Shown here: piece by piece, positions 13,285 through 24,099 of the stretch | How positions within the stretch are numbered: position 1 is the first letter of the stretch | Layout of the letters: every line of letters begins with the position of its first letter | Origin: Albugo candida | Lineage: Eukaryota; Oomycota; Peronosporomycetes; Albuginales; Albuginaceae | NCBI GenBank assembly: GCA_905220665.1 | Contig: CAJNAR010000160.1 | Span: forward strand, 558,001 to 622,000 | DNA length: 64,000 bases | Reading direction: 5' to 3' | Program-made: the position numbers and the translations under genes | The notes under the pieces: model-generated | Told to the model about the DNA's origin: nothing | The model's input: only the letters and a program-made list of their open reading frames with translations | Database searches by the model: none

Positions 13285-13534
13285 TTTGCCTACTGATGGC
13301 GGCCAGATTTAACGCTTTGATAGGAAATACTAGCTATCTAGAAGAACAAGGCAACTTTTAGAGCCTTATAAATTATCCAAAAATCATCCAATCTGAAATC
13401 CAAGCCTTTTGTTTTGAAGCGCTAGACTGTATCTATCATATAAAATCTCTGGTTTTGTTATGCGATAATTTATGCTTGAAGAGTAGTGAATTTACTAAGG
13501 CCTAAAAAGTTACAAGTTATAGGTGACGTGTACT

Positions 13535-14026
13535 GTATTCACTCACCACGCTCAATTTTATTGGCTTAAATTCATCAATAATCATCACTCAATTCAACTA
13601 CACCTCGCCACACCCGCACTATAAATTAAATTCAACATATTTACCTTGTACACTTAGCACATAACCATAGAATTTGCTTTGATATGTATATTACAAATTG
13701 TGCTTTTATTTAGGACGTTAAGTCTGCAATTATAAACACAACGTTTAGGAAATTATGAAAAAGCTATTCTTAAAATTAAAAAATAACAATCTTAGCTTTT
13801 TTCAGTGAGTACTCGCGATATAAGAGATTGGCTGATTGATCTAGAAAGCTGAGAATCTGGATTTTTTTCTTTCGAGTGAATCGAATGGTACTTAGTCGAG
13901 TGAATTGTGGTTGTGAGTTGAGTGGTAGTAGTTGTTACAAGTAAGTGAATACTGTATTGATTTCGGTCTAAAGTCAAATTGAGTGAATATTAGCCAATGA
14001 AGTGTGGGGGTGGGGTGAGTGAATAC
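13535..14026. mobile_element. short inverted-repeat element (MITE-like)
   Basis: The left end gtattcactcacc (13535-13547) is the exact complement of ggtgagtgaatac (14014-14026). The inverted match continues inward with gaps through an ATTGGCT-A-ATTCA block. No coding capacity is seen in the 492 bases. The right half holds several GAGTGAAT repeats (near 13875, 13900, 13980 and 14017), resembling subterminal transposase-binding repeats. No clear target duplication was found. Confidence 0.55.
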
Positions 14027-14039
14027 TAACGGCTCCCTA

Positions 14040-17000
14040 GAGAAATCGCCCGGTTCCATCAAGCTCGGTTTTTCGGTAATGTGGTCAAAATCGATTTCTT
14101 ATAAGATAAATCAACAAATTCATTGTCTTCCAACATGTGTCAACAATATGTGGTAAAGTCGCCCAATTCCGTTCGAGTAGTTCGCGGGCATTTTAAAGCT
14201 GAAATTTCCCTTTACATGCGGTAATTGCTCCGCAACCTCCTTGCTTCAACTCTGCTCAATTTGTCGGTCAGGTACGGAAAAGAATGTTTCACTTATTGTA
14301 TCTACGCATTTAAATAATTAATCAAAGAGATGATCATAGAACGGCAATTTCTACCTTTTGCAGTAACTTGCAAATGCGAAGATGTATTTTGCGAAGAATG
14401 AAAAGGATGTATAAACTCAGGGTTTCAACATGAATTTGCGATAGAGGAGAAGTATTCTCCATCCATCCCTTCTTTGTAGCGTGGAAAAATTCAGTCAGAG
14501 CTTCCGGTGAGAGATCGTCACATTTGTAAAGGCCGTCGAGCGGTACCGCATCAAACAGCAATAGTCCCATTGAAACCCATTATTTGAAGGCGCACTTTGA
14601 AATGGAGTGTATTTGTGCTCAATGATACTGAGCGGATGGTTCGTTTGCAGTTCTCCCGACTCATTGCATCTGAGCGTCGTCTCTTATGCATATCACTGCC
14701 ATTCACGCGTCTTACCGGCGAATGTAAAAAGATATCATATCGACGCTGATGCAAGTTTTTTTGATTTATCACAAAAATAAAGGTCGAAGTTCTACTTTCA
14801 TTGACGATCATTCGCCTGCTCTTGCTTGTGTATGACAGTTTAGCATGAAGCTCATTGATCTATAAACAATGCAATAGCTATTTTATACGTTACCTGCTTT
14901 TTGGTGTACTTCCAACGTACTAGCGGGATGTCTTCTCCATATCTACATGAAAGAATCATACCATCACCTCGGTCAATGGATCGATCAATCCAATAAGATA
15001 CTGACTCATTCTCTTATGTAAACCGACTCGTAAGTCTCACTCCCTACATGGTTGTGTTTACGATTTGATGGCTCGTATGACATGGAAAGCACTTACGCGT
15101 CCATTGCAGCATACTAAATTCGTGCGGATAAAGTAGTCGTTGAATAACTCCTTTTCATCATTTGCAATACTTGCGTAATAAGCTTAATCTTCGCCTTTGG
15201 TGCCTAAAATTGTTCCCAAGATCACTATATCGTGGTTGATATCTATCACTATGTGAGTGTGAATTCCCGCAAAGCAAGCCGCTATATAAACCCAAGTGTC
15301 TTCATTTCAGGCTTAGAGTCCAAATATGAGCTAAATCCTCGCATTCAATCTTCGAAATTCAGACTTTTGTCGGCACCGACTTTTATTAATTATGATCCTT
15401 TGCACCGGTTCCTTTTTCTCGTCAAAACGTTCTGCACCTTGCTGACGTATAATTATCTTGGGACTACAAAGTACAGAAGCAAATTAATAGAAGGATCGTT
15501 GATCATTCCAAAGATTGATAGATTTTGCGTCTTCTTTATTTGGAGCCTCTTGAATACTTCAAGCATCCCAAATTCAAGATCGGCAGTGACCGGATAATGT
15601 CAAATTCTATTATCACTGGATAAGGCGATATCGAGCTTTCCATATTTTTGAGATGGTTGTAAAATCACTGCAATCATGAGAAGGATTCAATCACATTTCA
15701 TCCAGTTTAACATTCCTAATGATGTCGTGTAAGTAACAATACTTATGGGTTATAAACTATACCCCATTTCATGATACCATTTAGAAACTCAGCATGATTG
15801 ACGTGCCCGGTAGGATCCCGACTCCATAAATTTTGACCTCGTTGTTGTTAACATTCGATGATGAAAAGATTAGAAGATATTTGGATATTTGAGATCGGAC
15901 AATACAGAGAGTGTCTGATGTTTTAGATATGCAGCTTATAAAAGGAAGTCATTCAATTCAACATGCGATTTCTCAAGTTTTGTTTGAAGCCTTAGCGTCA
16001 CATCCGGGCTGCTGTGGTGCGTTAATGTTTTCGGGCTGTTGATACTTGGCATTGAATTCTTTTAAAGAGACGCACAAGAAATGGCACACGAAGAACATGC
16101 TGCCCGAGGAGCATATTCCGGGCTCCCGTTACACTTTTTACGTTGCTCTCTTCTACAACCTTTCGCTGTGTACTACACTTCACTGGCTCCCGATCTTGCA
16201 CCAAAATACATCTTCAGCTTACCGCCGCTTTAATTCTTAGTTGCGCTTCACAACAATCTCTTTAGCCCTTCGCCTTCGATTTCCTTGCTAAAGGATCGAA
16301 GCTCAGTCTGCAAATAAGAGCGACGAACGTTCTTAGAATCGAACGAGCTCATCTTAAACTCTCAGAATCGGAAAAGAATCCAAATGGTGTTTTACGTTTC
16401 CTGACCCCACGATCAGCTTCTCGTAAAGTGCAAAAGCGTTTCTCACTGCTTCATTTCAAGACGCTTCCAGAATATCACCAAGGTAAAATGGAAAAAGACA
16501 TCAGCACATTGATATTGCCGTCAACACTCTCACTTTCATTTTGGCCGTCATATGTTTATCGACTTCAAAAGTCGATAGATTGAACGGATGAAATCGTCTG
16601 CGCTTCTTTTATTCCCATTTATTTCTCGGTTTGTTGGTATTGAATCGCTTCTATTCGGCTTTCTATTGTGCTGAAGTCAAAATGATGCGCGCGATTCACT
16701 TCACTACATAGAGTAATGATTCTCATAAGGGCAATTAGATTGCCCAAATTGTCGTGAACATAACACGGCGGGTGCAAGCTTCGGTATAAATAGCACAGGT
16801 AAAATACAGCATGAGTAGCGATGATTGATGGTCGATATGCCATTTTCAAGTGATGCAAATAACTGAAACTTATCCTTACGTATGGCTAATTTAATTCATC
16901 CAAGAAGATGAGACAGATATACAAAGAACTCACTGCACATCTCTCGAACGTGTACGGTGATGCATGATAAGCAGATTGGTCAATAGGGGACAAGATCATG

Positions 17001-17180
17001 TAAAGCAGCCTTCTGCATTTTCGGATCTAGCGTCACGTTTTAGCTGGACAACCAGAGACTCGTATCTGCGAATTAGAGAGTAGTTGAGTAAGATGTAGCA
17101 TCTCAGGCTATAGACCGTAAGAGAGAATCTTGAAGCAAGCAACAAAAAATTAGTTTCTTTTGATTATTTTTGCAGGATTA
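14040..17180. other. no gene recognised
   Basis: Two overlapping minus-strand frames at 14334-14811 and a plus-strand frame at 15232-15597 (121 codons) are the longest here. None has a motif I can name. The rest is AT-rich non-coding sequence. Confidence 0.4.
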
Positions 17181-17190
17181 AACCGCGAAA

Positions 17191-18195
17191 TCAAGCAGAC
17201 GAAGAAATGCCATGGTGAAAGGTTTCTGGGTGGAAAAGACTGGACTTTCGTAACACGACATTCTGAGTTTTTACAAATGCGGCACCAATGACCCAAAAGC
17301 TCTTGTTTGAGTTGGGTTGAACAACCAGATAGCACCTACCGTCGTCGGTGTTTCGCATACAATAATTTGTATACGAAAGTGTGAAGGCCATCTTATTATC
17401 AGATGAGAATGTGAATGTTGGAAGATTCAGATTGTCAATCTGACCACAAACAATCGAATCACTTGATGCCCCATTTCGCTTTCTCATCAAAAACCGTAGA
17501 AGAATGTCATAAGCCCATTTTGGAAACATGCTGTGAATTCTTGAGAAGTTGAAATCGGCTATTCCATTTTTAAAAGTTCCATCGCCTACTTTGATATCCA
17601 CCGACATCATACGGATTATTTTACTGCGCGTGCCAATTGGTTCTTGATAATACCTGATCGGATTAAGATTCGATAGACCCTTTTTCGTAGTATTGTAAAG
17701 CTTTGGCCGGTTCAGTGTGTTATCCCATGTCAAAACAATAACTCGATCTGGATTTTGTTCCAAGTCCGTTATGAGCATTTGAACGGTACACATTTGGTAA
17801 TGGAATTCATCTCCTTCCCTTCCAGAGATAGCTAGCAATTCCAATCGTTTAACGTCTTCCAGAGTCAACGAGAGTAAAGTCTCTCCCGTTAGTAGATTCC
17901 TTTATCTGTGGTATCGTTACCGTAAATAAGTCTGGATTGCGGATAGACGTGACCGAAAGAGGAATCTCGAACGCGTTCGAGCGATGGATTACCCAGTAGA
18001 GCCAAACTTTTATTTTTGCAACGTACATTGTCCTAGCTGGTGAATTTGACAATGAATGCCAGCGTACGGCTCCGCTAGACCATACAGTGTAAGCGTGGGA
18101 CAAAAAGCTTTTGGCAGCTGCATATCAGAATATCGGGAAAGTATGCATAGCAGCTGTACTACGATAAAATCGAAATCGAAAGCGGATAAGGTCAA
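17191..18195 (-). pseudogene. pepsin-like aspartic protease, decayed
   Basis: Three frames in series resemble an A1 aspartic protease. The first (from about 18195) has a hydrophobic leader-like run. The second ends LFTVTI...GRDFTLVDSG, the pattern around the first catalytic Asp (DSG), and then hits a stop. The third (17868 to 17191, 225 codons with no ATG at its head) has the second-lobe pattern: VDIKVGDGTF, then GIADFNFS where GIADTGTT is expected, then LPTFTF, a Y...C pair and SFWVIGAAF, which resembles the usual WILGDxF. The second catalytic motif is therefore D-F-N, not D-T/S-G, and the spacing between the two Asp sites is about 80 residues shorter than usual. Frameshifts, missing sequence and the changed active site all argue for an inactive relic. 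A divergent intron-containing gene is the alternative. Confidence 0.5.
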
Positions 18196-18199
18196 GGTA

Positions 18200-21100
18200 C
18201 GATAAATTTGTTGTGCAATAAACTTGGGCGCTGTATTTTTGAAGCAGTCAATTTTTGCATTTACTTCCGCAACGAATGAACGGTGGACATATCTATATTA
18301 CTGTCGACTTCAAGAAAATTATGCAGATGGATGGAGCGTCAGCGTTGCGGTTAGTAAAGCAGTTCCTGCAAAGATTTGACATAGTTTGAAGTCGTGCTAG
18401 AATATATACGAAAGGGGTAAAACACATTCTTATGAAATATAGAACGAAGCCAGATAGATGGACCGTAATGGGGCTCTAAACCTTCTGTAAAACAAGATAT
18501 TTCTATATATCTTCCTGCTATTGTTCTCCTTCTGGTTCTATAACGTAAGAGATTCATATTTTCCACATTTCACTAAGAAACTTTTGGTTGATTTGAAAAA
18601 TGGAAAGTTTTCAAGTTGATTCGAGCGCATCCACAAATATTTGGCGCGAAAGGGCTGGTCCTGATACATGTTTATGCTCTCTTTCCCTTCAATTCTTCAG
18701 TTTTACTTGTTCGTGCGCATGCAACGAGAAGCAGATTTTGATCCGGAATTATGAAGGTTCGTTAATCGGAATAATATGCAAGTGAATTGCTAATCAAACC
18801 GATCGAATCGATTTTCTCTTTCTCGTCACATTTTGTTGGCAACGCGACTTCTATTTGCTGCAGGTGGAAAATTGTGGTTCGGGTCGAAGACTAGGATATA
18901 ATACCATACAAGACGAGTCGTGAGAGATGCTCCAATCTGTTGCAAGGTCCGCAGTTTGTGAATTATGTCGCCCGATCGGACTGAAATACAAATCATTTCC
19001 GTGTGAAAAAGTTTCCACCAAAAATCGTATACAATGACATCCTAATGAACAGATTCTGGTGGTATCGATAGCTCTCGATCTCTAAATCTGCAATCTTCTT
19101 CGATATCTGAGCCTGATGCAGCATATAACAAGGATGTTTTCTATGTATGCGAGACACACATACGGAACAGTTAATGGAAAGATAAGAGGCAGGCTTTAGA
19201 TTGGTTTCTTTGATCAATAAAGTGAAGCCATAACGATTAGATAAAAATTAGCAGCAAATGTCGTTGTTTAATAGAATCAGCAAAAGTAGCGTAGGGCGTA
19301 TCAAAATTCTACAAGCTAATGATGTGGAGTTGGACATTCTTAGTCAAGTTGGGTCACATAAGCCCAACCATTCGAAGCAAAGCAATACGGAAAAGAAGCT
19401 TAATGGACTAATATCTAGCAGGATTGTAGCCAGACGCTCTGAATGTTTTAGAATTTTTTTCGTCCCGTCGTCATTTGCAAATTGTTATCATCTCATTTAA
19501 TTTCGATGTAGCCATGAATATTCGAGAACGATACTCACTGACTTGATTTACATGTGTGTCTTGTTCAACTTTGTAGTATTTTCACTAGGCTCATCACTGC
19601 TTGTAGCCTCTGAATTTGTATGACATCTATCATTTGTCCGAAACGCACCCTCCTAAGAATTCTTTCGTTTGAATCATCACAAATTCATTTTCCTTGTTGC
19701 AGTAGTACGTGGAATACTGAAATCTTTGTACCACAAGCCCGATTTTCAACGAGCTTGGACTAGTGGAAGCCTTGATCTTGCTTTCTTCGACTCCTAGCTC
19801 ATGATGTTATAGATCTAATAGCAATATTGAGGTGTGATGGGTGACTCTTTCATGTCGGTAAAAGAGTGGCATGCCATCGTAGAATGATTGGAGACGCGCA
19901 AGGATTGCAAGGTGTAGATAGTGTCATCAAATTTTTCAATACATCAATGAGGGACGAAGTACACTAGCCACCAGAAAGTTAACCTTCAAAAGCAAGCGAT
20001 GTTTCAGCATCACAAGTGTTTTTTTTTATTGTGTCTTATCTGATGCATACTTCCTCCAAAGGCGTCAGATTCTCCGCAGAAGCATTATCCACTCTGCCTG
20101 TATCGGTTCGGCTTTTGCGGAATTGCACTCAGTGTGGAGCGTTAATCGTCATATCGCAGTGTGCAAGTATATGTATGCAGTTTGGTCTCATCGATAGATT
20201 TACGGGGAGCAGTTGCCGAATGGATCCACTTCCACGGTAAAGGCCATGCTAAGCGGTATATAGTTCACGACCGGTGGCCATGTAAGCTGCATTGACACAT
20301 CCGGCAACTATCACATCAGATTGACGCACATGCTCCCGAACATCTTGCACGCTTCTCAACTATTTCGTGAAGATCTAAATTGCTTACTGTGTTGTCGATA
20401 GGCCTTTACGTCATTACTTTGATGCATTCCTAGCCATACTAGAGCAATGTACCTGATCCTTGCATCCGATACAAGTTTGTCGTTCATCCTTACCCATCTG
20501 ACTGATATTCATCTTCACAAACTCTGTCGCTCGTCTCAAAGTACCAGTCATTTCGCCGTCCTAAAAAAGCCAACACCGCTACAAAAATTTATAGCGGAAG
20601 AGGGTGCATCAGGTAAAAGACCTGTGAAAATTAACGTCGGGATTGTGACCGGTCGAAAACAGTTTGATTGAAGTCGGCTCGTAATGGGATTTCTTAGACT
20701 TTCGACAGGCATGCCTTCGTGCACGATATGATTCTGTACAGCGGTATCACATCCATTTCCATTCGGTCCGTTGCATAATATATCGCATCGAGCATAAGTA
20801 ACGAAATTGCGGCGCTTAACGATGAAATCAGTGTAAGCAATCGACGCGGAAAAGGACGTTTTCGAATCTTCAACACACCTCTTTCAGTTTGGCGTCATGC
20901 TCAGAAAACTCATCTGCGTCCGATTTCCCCGACTGCATCTTCTCACGACTTAGCATGACCACATCACTTATATTCAACGCTGAAAACCAGAATGTTTACA
21001 ATTCTCTCTTCCATTGGGAGTGATGGTCCCGTGTCGACGAGATTAGCGCATGAGGATACATTGAGTCACTTTTTAGTGACGAACTTGTGTACTGTCTAAT

Positions 21101-21340
21101 TTCTACTTTGACCTGCTGCGAAGCCAATTGAAAGGTTACTTTCAGATATTAATACTGATGAAAGAAAAGCGATACGAACCTCAGATGTGCGGGAAGTGGA
21201 TGCAGCGGATGTAGTGTCGGGAGGGAAAGCAGGGAATCGGACTCCCTACTTTGGAGTGGGATTGGGTGAAAATAGGCCAATTACACGTATAGATCAATTA
21301 ACGAGCGACAGTGGAACAGGAAGATTGGTTGAAAAGGGAC
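18200..21340. other. no gene recognised
   Basis: Only short frames on either strand, the longest about 80 codons at 19258-19500. No motif, repeat or RNA gene was recognised. Confidence 0.4.
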
Positions 21341-21350
21341 GTAAGGAGCA

Positions 21351-21544
21351 GGGTCGGCTTCACAAGGGTGAGGTGTAAGCCCTTGGAAACCAGATCGAAT
21401 CAATTACGCAGCAAGCTGCGCAATAATTCAATCGTCATTAAAAATAAATGTGAAAATAAATCTGACTTAATAGTCAGAAATCAGTTTTCACACTGATTAG
21501 AACAGATACTACACTTGATCTTAGCCATGAGGCCGAGAAGGTAT
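21351..21544 (-). ncRNA. U2 spliceosomal snRNA
   Basis: The minus strand begins ATACCTTCTCGGCC at 21544 and continues with the near-invariant U2 5' domain: GGCTAAGATCAAGTGTAGTA, which contains the GUAGUA branch-point recognition sequence, then TCTGTTCT-ATCAG. Downstream come a stem IIa-like hairpin (TCTGACTATTAAGTCAGA), an AU-rich Sm-type site (ATTTATTTTTAATG), stem III (CGCAGCTTGCTGCG) and a long stem IV in which GGTTTC-CAAGGG pairs with CCCTTG-T-GAAGCC. The length, about 194 nt, fits U2 (188 nt in humans). U2 pairs with the intron branch site in the spliceosome. Every structural part is present, so the gene is probably active. The 3' end is set just after stem IV and may be off by a few bases. 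Confidence 0.93.
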
Positions 21545-21570
21545 GATACAATTTGATGCTAAATCGCTTG

Positions 21571-21576
21571 TTTATA
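21571..21576 (-). promoter_or_regulatory. TATA box of the U2 gene
   Basis: TATAAA on the minus strand begins 32 bases upstream of the inferred U2 5' end. TATA boxes at this distance occur in plant U2 promoters. I did not find the plant upstream element beside it, so any second element must differ. Confidence 0.5.
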
Positions 21577-22373
21577 AAGCTTTCTGCACCACACGAACAA
21601 ACAAGCAAAGCCACTAATTCAGATTTCACTAGATGTGTGCAGCATTACATAATAAATTAGAGGTTATGAATCCTTGCAGTAAATTACGGCTGTGTTCGAT
21701 TTCATTCAATACCAATGTTAATTTTCACATAGAGCCGATAACCAATTTACGGGAAAATGAAGCATTCGCGGTAATAACATCACAACACACATAACGCAAT
21801 TGAATTTAGAAGCAGCAGTAGAGAATGCCGGCTGAATCAATTTACAGCTAATGGAATAACTTTCTAGGAAAGATTGGTTGCTAGTCTCACTATATCCAAA
21901 TGGATTTCTCACCAAGTTGGCGCACATGTCAAGCTTAGTGTCGTGAAGTCATTGTGCTGTCCGTAGATGGAGACCAACAACGATACAAGAAGCGATGCAT
22001 ACGCAACGTGTAAGCTTCAGCTGGTTAATGATCAGTCAGGAATGTTTGCTTCGATGCATTGACAACAAAAGCACCAGCTTCGTTCATGAGAGTACAGTAA
22101 ACTGCAGAACGTTAGCACATGCATGCAAATAGAGTCGCAAGTGACACATTGTGAACGGTATCAAGTAGACCGTCACTCGCCGCATCTCAACACATTTGGT
22201 TCAACGCACAAGACACGCACATATTTGTTGAATAAACGAACGTATCACAGTACATTATTTTCTTTTTCACCAAACTATCGAAAATTCGTGCTGCGTTATC
22301 CACGGCGCCAAAAGGAATATACTGGAGAATTTGTATTAATCAGATGCCTCGTGCTTTGCTCCTGTACCAAAAC

Positions 22374-22731
22374 CTAATTTTCTTCGATGTACTCATCGTT
22401 CCAATCCCCAGTAACAACAAGAGACTGGATTACGTAGCTCACCGATAACTGTCGAAGAAACCGGTCATACGGGAAATGCGATCCATATGTCACTTTTCCC
22501 TCACAACTGCTACATTTCAAGCGGGGTAAGTAAAGCACCAACCACAGATGTTTCTTTTCATGAGAGACGAGAACAACTTTGTGATTGGGCGCAAGACAGA
22601 TGAAGCACTTCTGGAAAGCCATTATATCTGATGCGTCTTGCGTTTTTTGTGAAGTCCACTTGGCAACTACCACAACTGGAGCAGACGTTGAGCTTGGAGG
22701 ACGATTCAGATCGACATCCTAAATTTTGCCG
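22374..22731 (-). pseudogene. C-terminal relic of a CxxC secreted protein
   Basis: The open minus-strand frame starts directly after a stop codon and ends at a TAA near 22374; no ATG-led full gene is visible upstream. Its core, CFICLAPNHKVVLVS ... WLVLYLPRLKCSSC ... G-x3-PY-x5-RQLS, lines up closely with the last repeat of the 594-residue protein at 39922-41706 (CFKCLTRMRNVVVLS ... WMVEYQMKFPDCPPC ... G-x3-PY-x4-RQTL). The Ser/Pro-rich lead-in and the KW pair before the core also correspond. So this is a second member of the same family, reduced to its C-terminal domain. It might instead be a 3' exon of a split gene whose upstream exons I cannot see. Confidence 0.6.
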
Positions 22732-23050
22732 TACTCGGAGTCGCAAATAGTGTCGTCAAAAAATCGAAATCTTCACAATTTGATGATGGTTTGATTGCGC
22801 ACTACAAACTTTCGAGACCTTCTTGGTTTGCATTTGAAGAGATCAGACACTGGAGTGGCGAAATATGTTGCATTTTTGAATATCTCGTTCAGGAATGGTG
22901 ACTACCAAGAAGCAGCTAGGACCACAATTGAAGTTGTCGTCTGTGTGCTGTCAAGCATCTTGGCGTTCCAAAGCCGCAACCATAGAGTGCAGCAACTGTG
23001 CATGCTGATCGGACGTCGTCGGGGTGGATATTATTGCCTTACATCCACGA

Positions 23051-23279
23051 TTAATTGAATGTAGGTGGTTGATCTGGGGTATTGGGTACTTCTCTTGATA
23101 ACCTTTGGTCCGGGTTTTGAAAATTTTTCGATCGGTCGTTGGCGGGCGGGTACGACTTTGTTTCCCAGCGGTTCAAAATAAGACTAAGACGGATTCGCTT
23201 TTGACAGGCGACGGCGGTGCTGACGAAGGCGGTTCTGCAAGGAAAGCGCGAACGTCGAGAACCAGCAAATGCCACCAGA
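23051..23279 (-). mobile_element. leader region of a Ty3-type element
   Basis: On the minus strand this follows directly after the LTR that ends at 23280. A TGGTGGC-type primer-binding-like start lies two bases in, and an 82-codon Arg/Pro-rich frame runs through 23051-23299. The order LTR, primer site, leader is that of the 5' end of an LTR retrotransposon. No gag or pol motif is seen further left, so the element is truncated. Confidence 0.45.
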
Positions 23280-23451
23280 TGTGAAGACTTGTGCTTCACT
23301 AGGTATAGTTGTACTTAAGAGATTTAGGTCCCTACTTCGCTACCCTGTGTAAGCGTATCCGTCTAGATCCATCTATAAGTTTCATAATGGCGACATCAAC
23401 TGACGTCAGACTGTGACGTCAGAATATGCATCTACCTGTGTAACCCTAACA
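23280..23451 (-). repeat. Ty3-type LTR (172 bp)
   Basis: On the minus strand it begins TGTTAGGG and ends AAGTCTTCACA. It shares with the LTR at 63467-63684 two TGACGTCA-type sites, a CACAGGGTAGCGAA block and the terminal AAGTCTTCACA. That match of both ends and internal blocks identifies it as the same LTR family. Confidence 0.65.
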
Positions 23452-23459
23452 GACCCGGG

Positions 23460-23668
23460 TGTTGAAAGTGGAACATGTTGAAGAAATGATGACGAAGCCA
23501 TATGGAAATGCGTGGACTACTTAAAATTTTTGTATTGTAGCGAGGTGTTTCGTATTTAGCTGAAGAATAATAATAAATCAATATACCACTTTTCTGTTGG
23601 AAACTAAAGATCGTGTTCTAGTTCGCTTCCCTGTGTCGTGTCTGTCGTAACGGCAACAGGGTTTAACA
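23460..23668. repeat. second LTR-like sequence (209 bp)
   Basis: The sequence is bounded by TGTTGAAAG and GTTTAACA, giving a TG...CA pair with short inverted ends. It lies eight bases from the neighbouring LTR. On the minus strand it contains ACACAGGGAAGCGAACTAG, related to the block in the other two LTRs. Near-matching 5-mers flank it (ccggg / ccgtg), weakly suggesting a solo LTR with a target duplication. Orientation is probably minus, from the shared block. Confidence 0.5.
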
Positions 23669-24051
23669 CCGTGTACGTGTATCATGACAGAGAATGTGCC
23701 CGGCGGCCTGACAAATTTATATAGAAATTCAAATGTGCAATAAGGCGTGGGCTAAAACGTTTAAATAGATTCCGATTGCTTCCAGCAACGAAAAATCTGG
23801 TCGCTTTCCATGACGTCATATTCTTACCTTATTGAATGGCACTCCTTACAGTTCAGCAACGTATGCTTGCATGAGGGAATAGCAACTAGCCATAAAATTT
23901 TATTGAGCATACTTTCATCTAACAACATGCTAATATCAGAGATTTTAGGCAAGATTCTGTTTATGAACGAGACCTATATTGCGCTCCCTCGGTTTTCCTA
24001 TGATGTAACGTTTTCAAATCCTTCAGAAGCATTTTCGAATTTGTTCAGTTA

Positions 24052-24093
24052 TTTTTCTACTTTTTCTACTTTTGCTACTTTTGCTACTTTTCC
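24052..24093 (+). repeat. 9-bp minisatellite
   Basis: Two units of tttttctac, then two of ttttgctac, then a partial unit. It lies inside a 117-codon frame (23810-24163) that I do not consider a gene. Confidence 0.8.
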
Positions 24094-24099
24094 CAGATA

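Larger units (their letters stand above)
10902..13525 (+). mobile_element. DDE DNA transposon, copy 1 (decayed)
   Basis: A 2.6-kb element with imperfect terminal inverted repeats: the left end reads catctataacctgtaat, and the right end, read on the minus strand, is cacctataacttgtaac. The same right end closes the second copy at 44829. The interior carries a broken DDE transposase (11697-13216) and a downstream non-coding part that includes telomere-like repeats. I could not identify a clean target-site duplication. The ends rest on agreement between the two copies plus the inverted match, so they should be good to a few bases on the right and less sure on the left. Confidence 0.65.
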
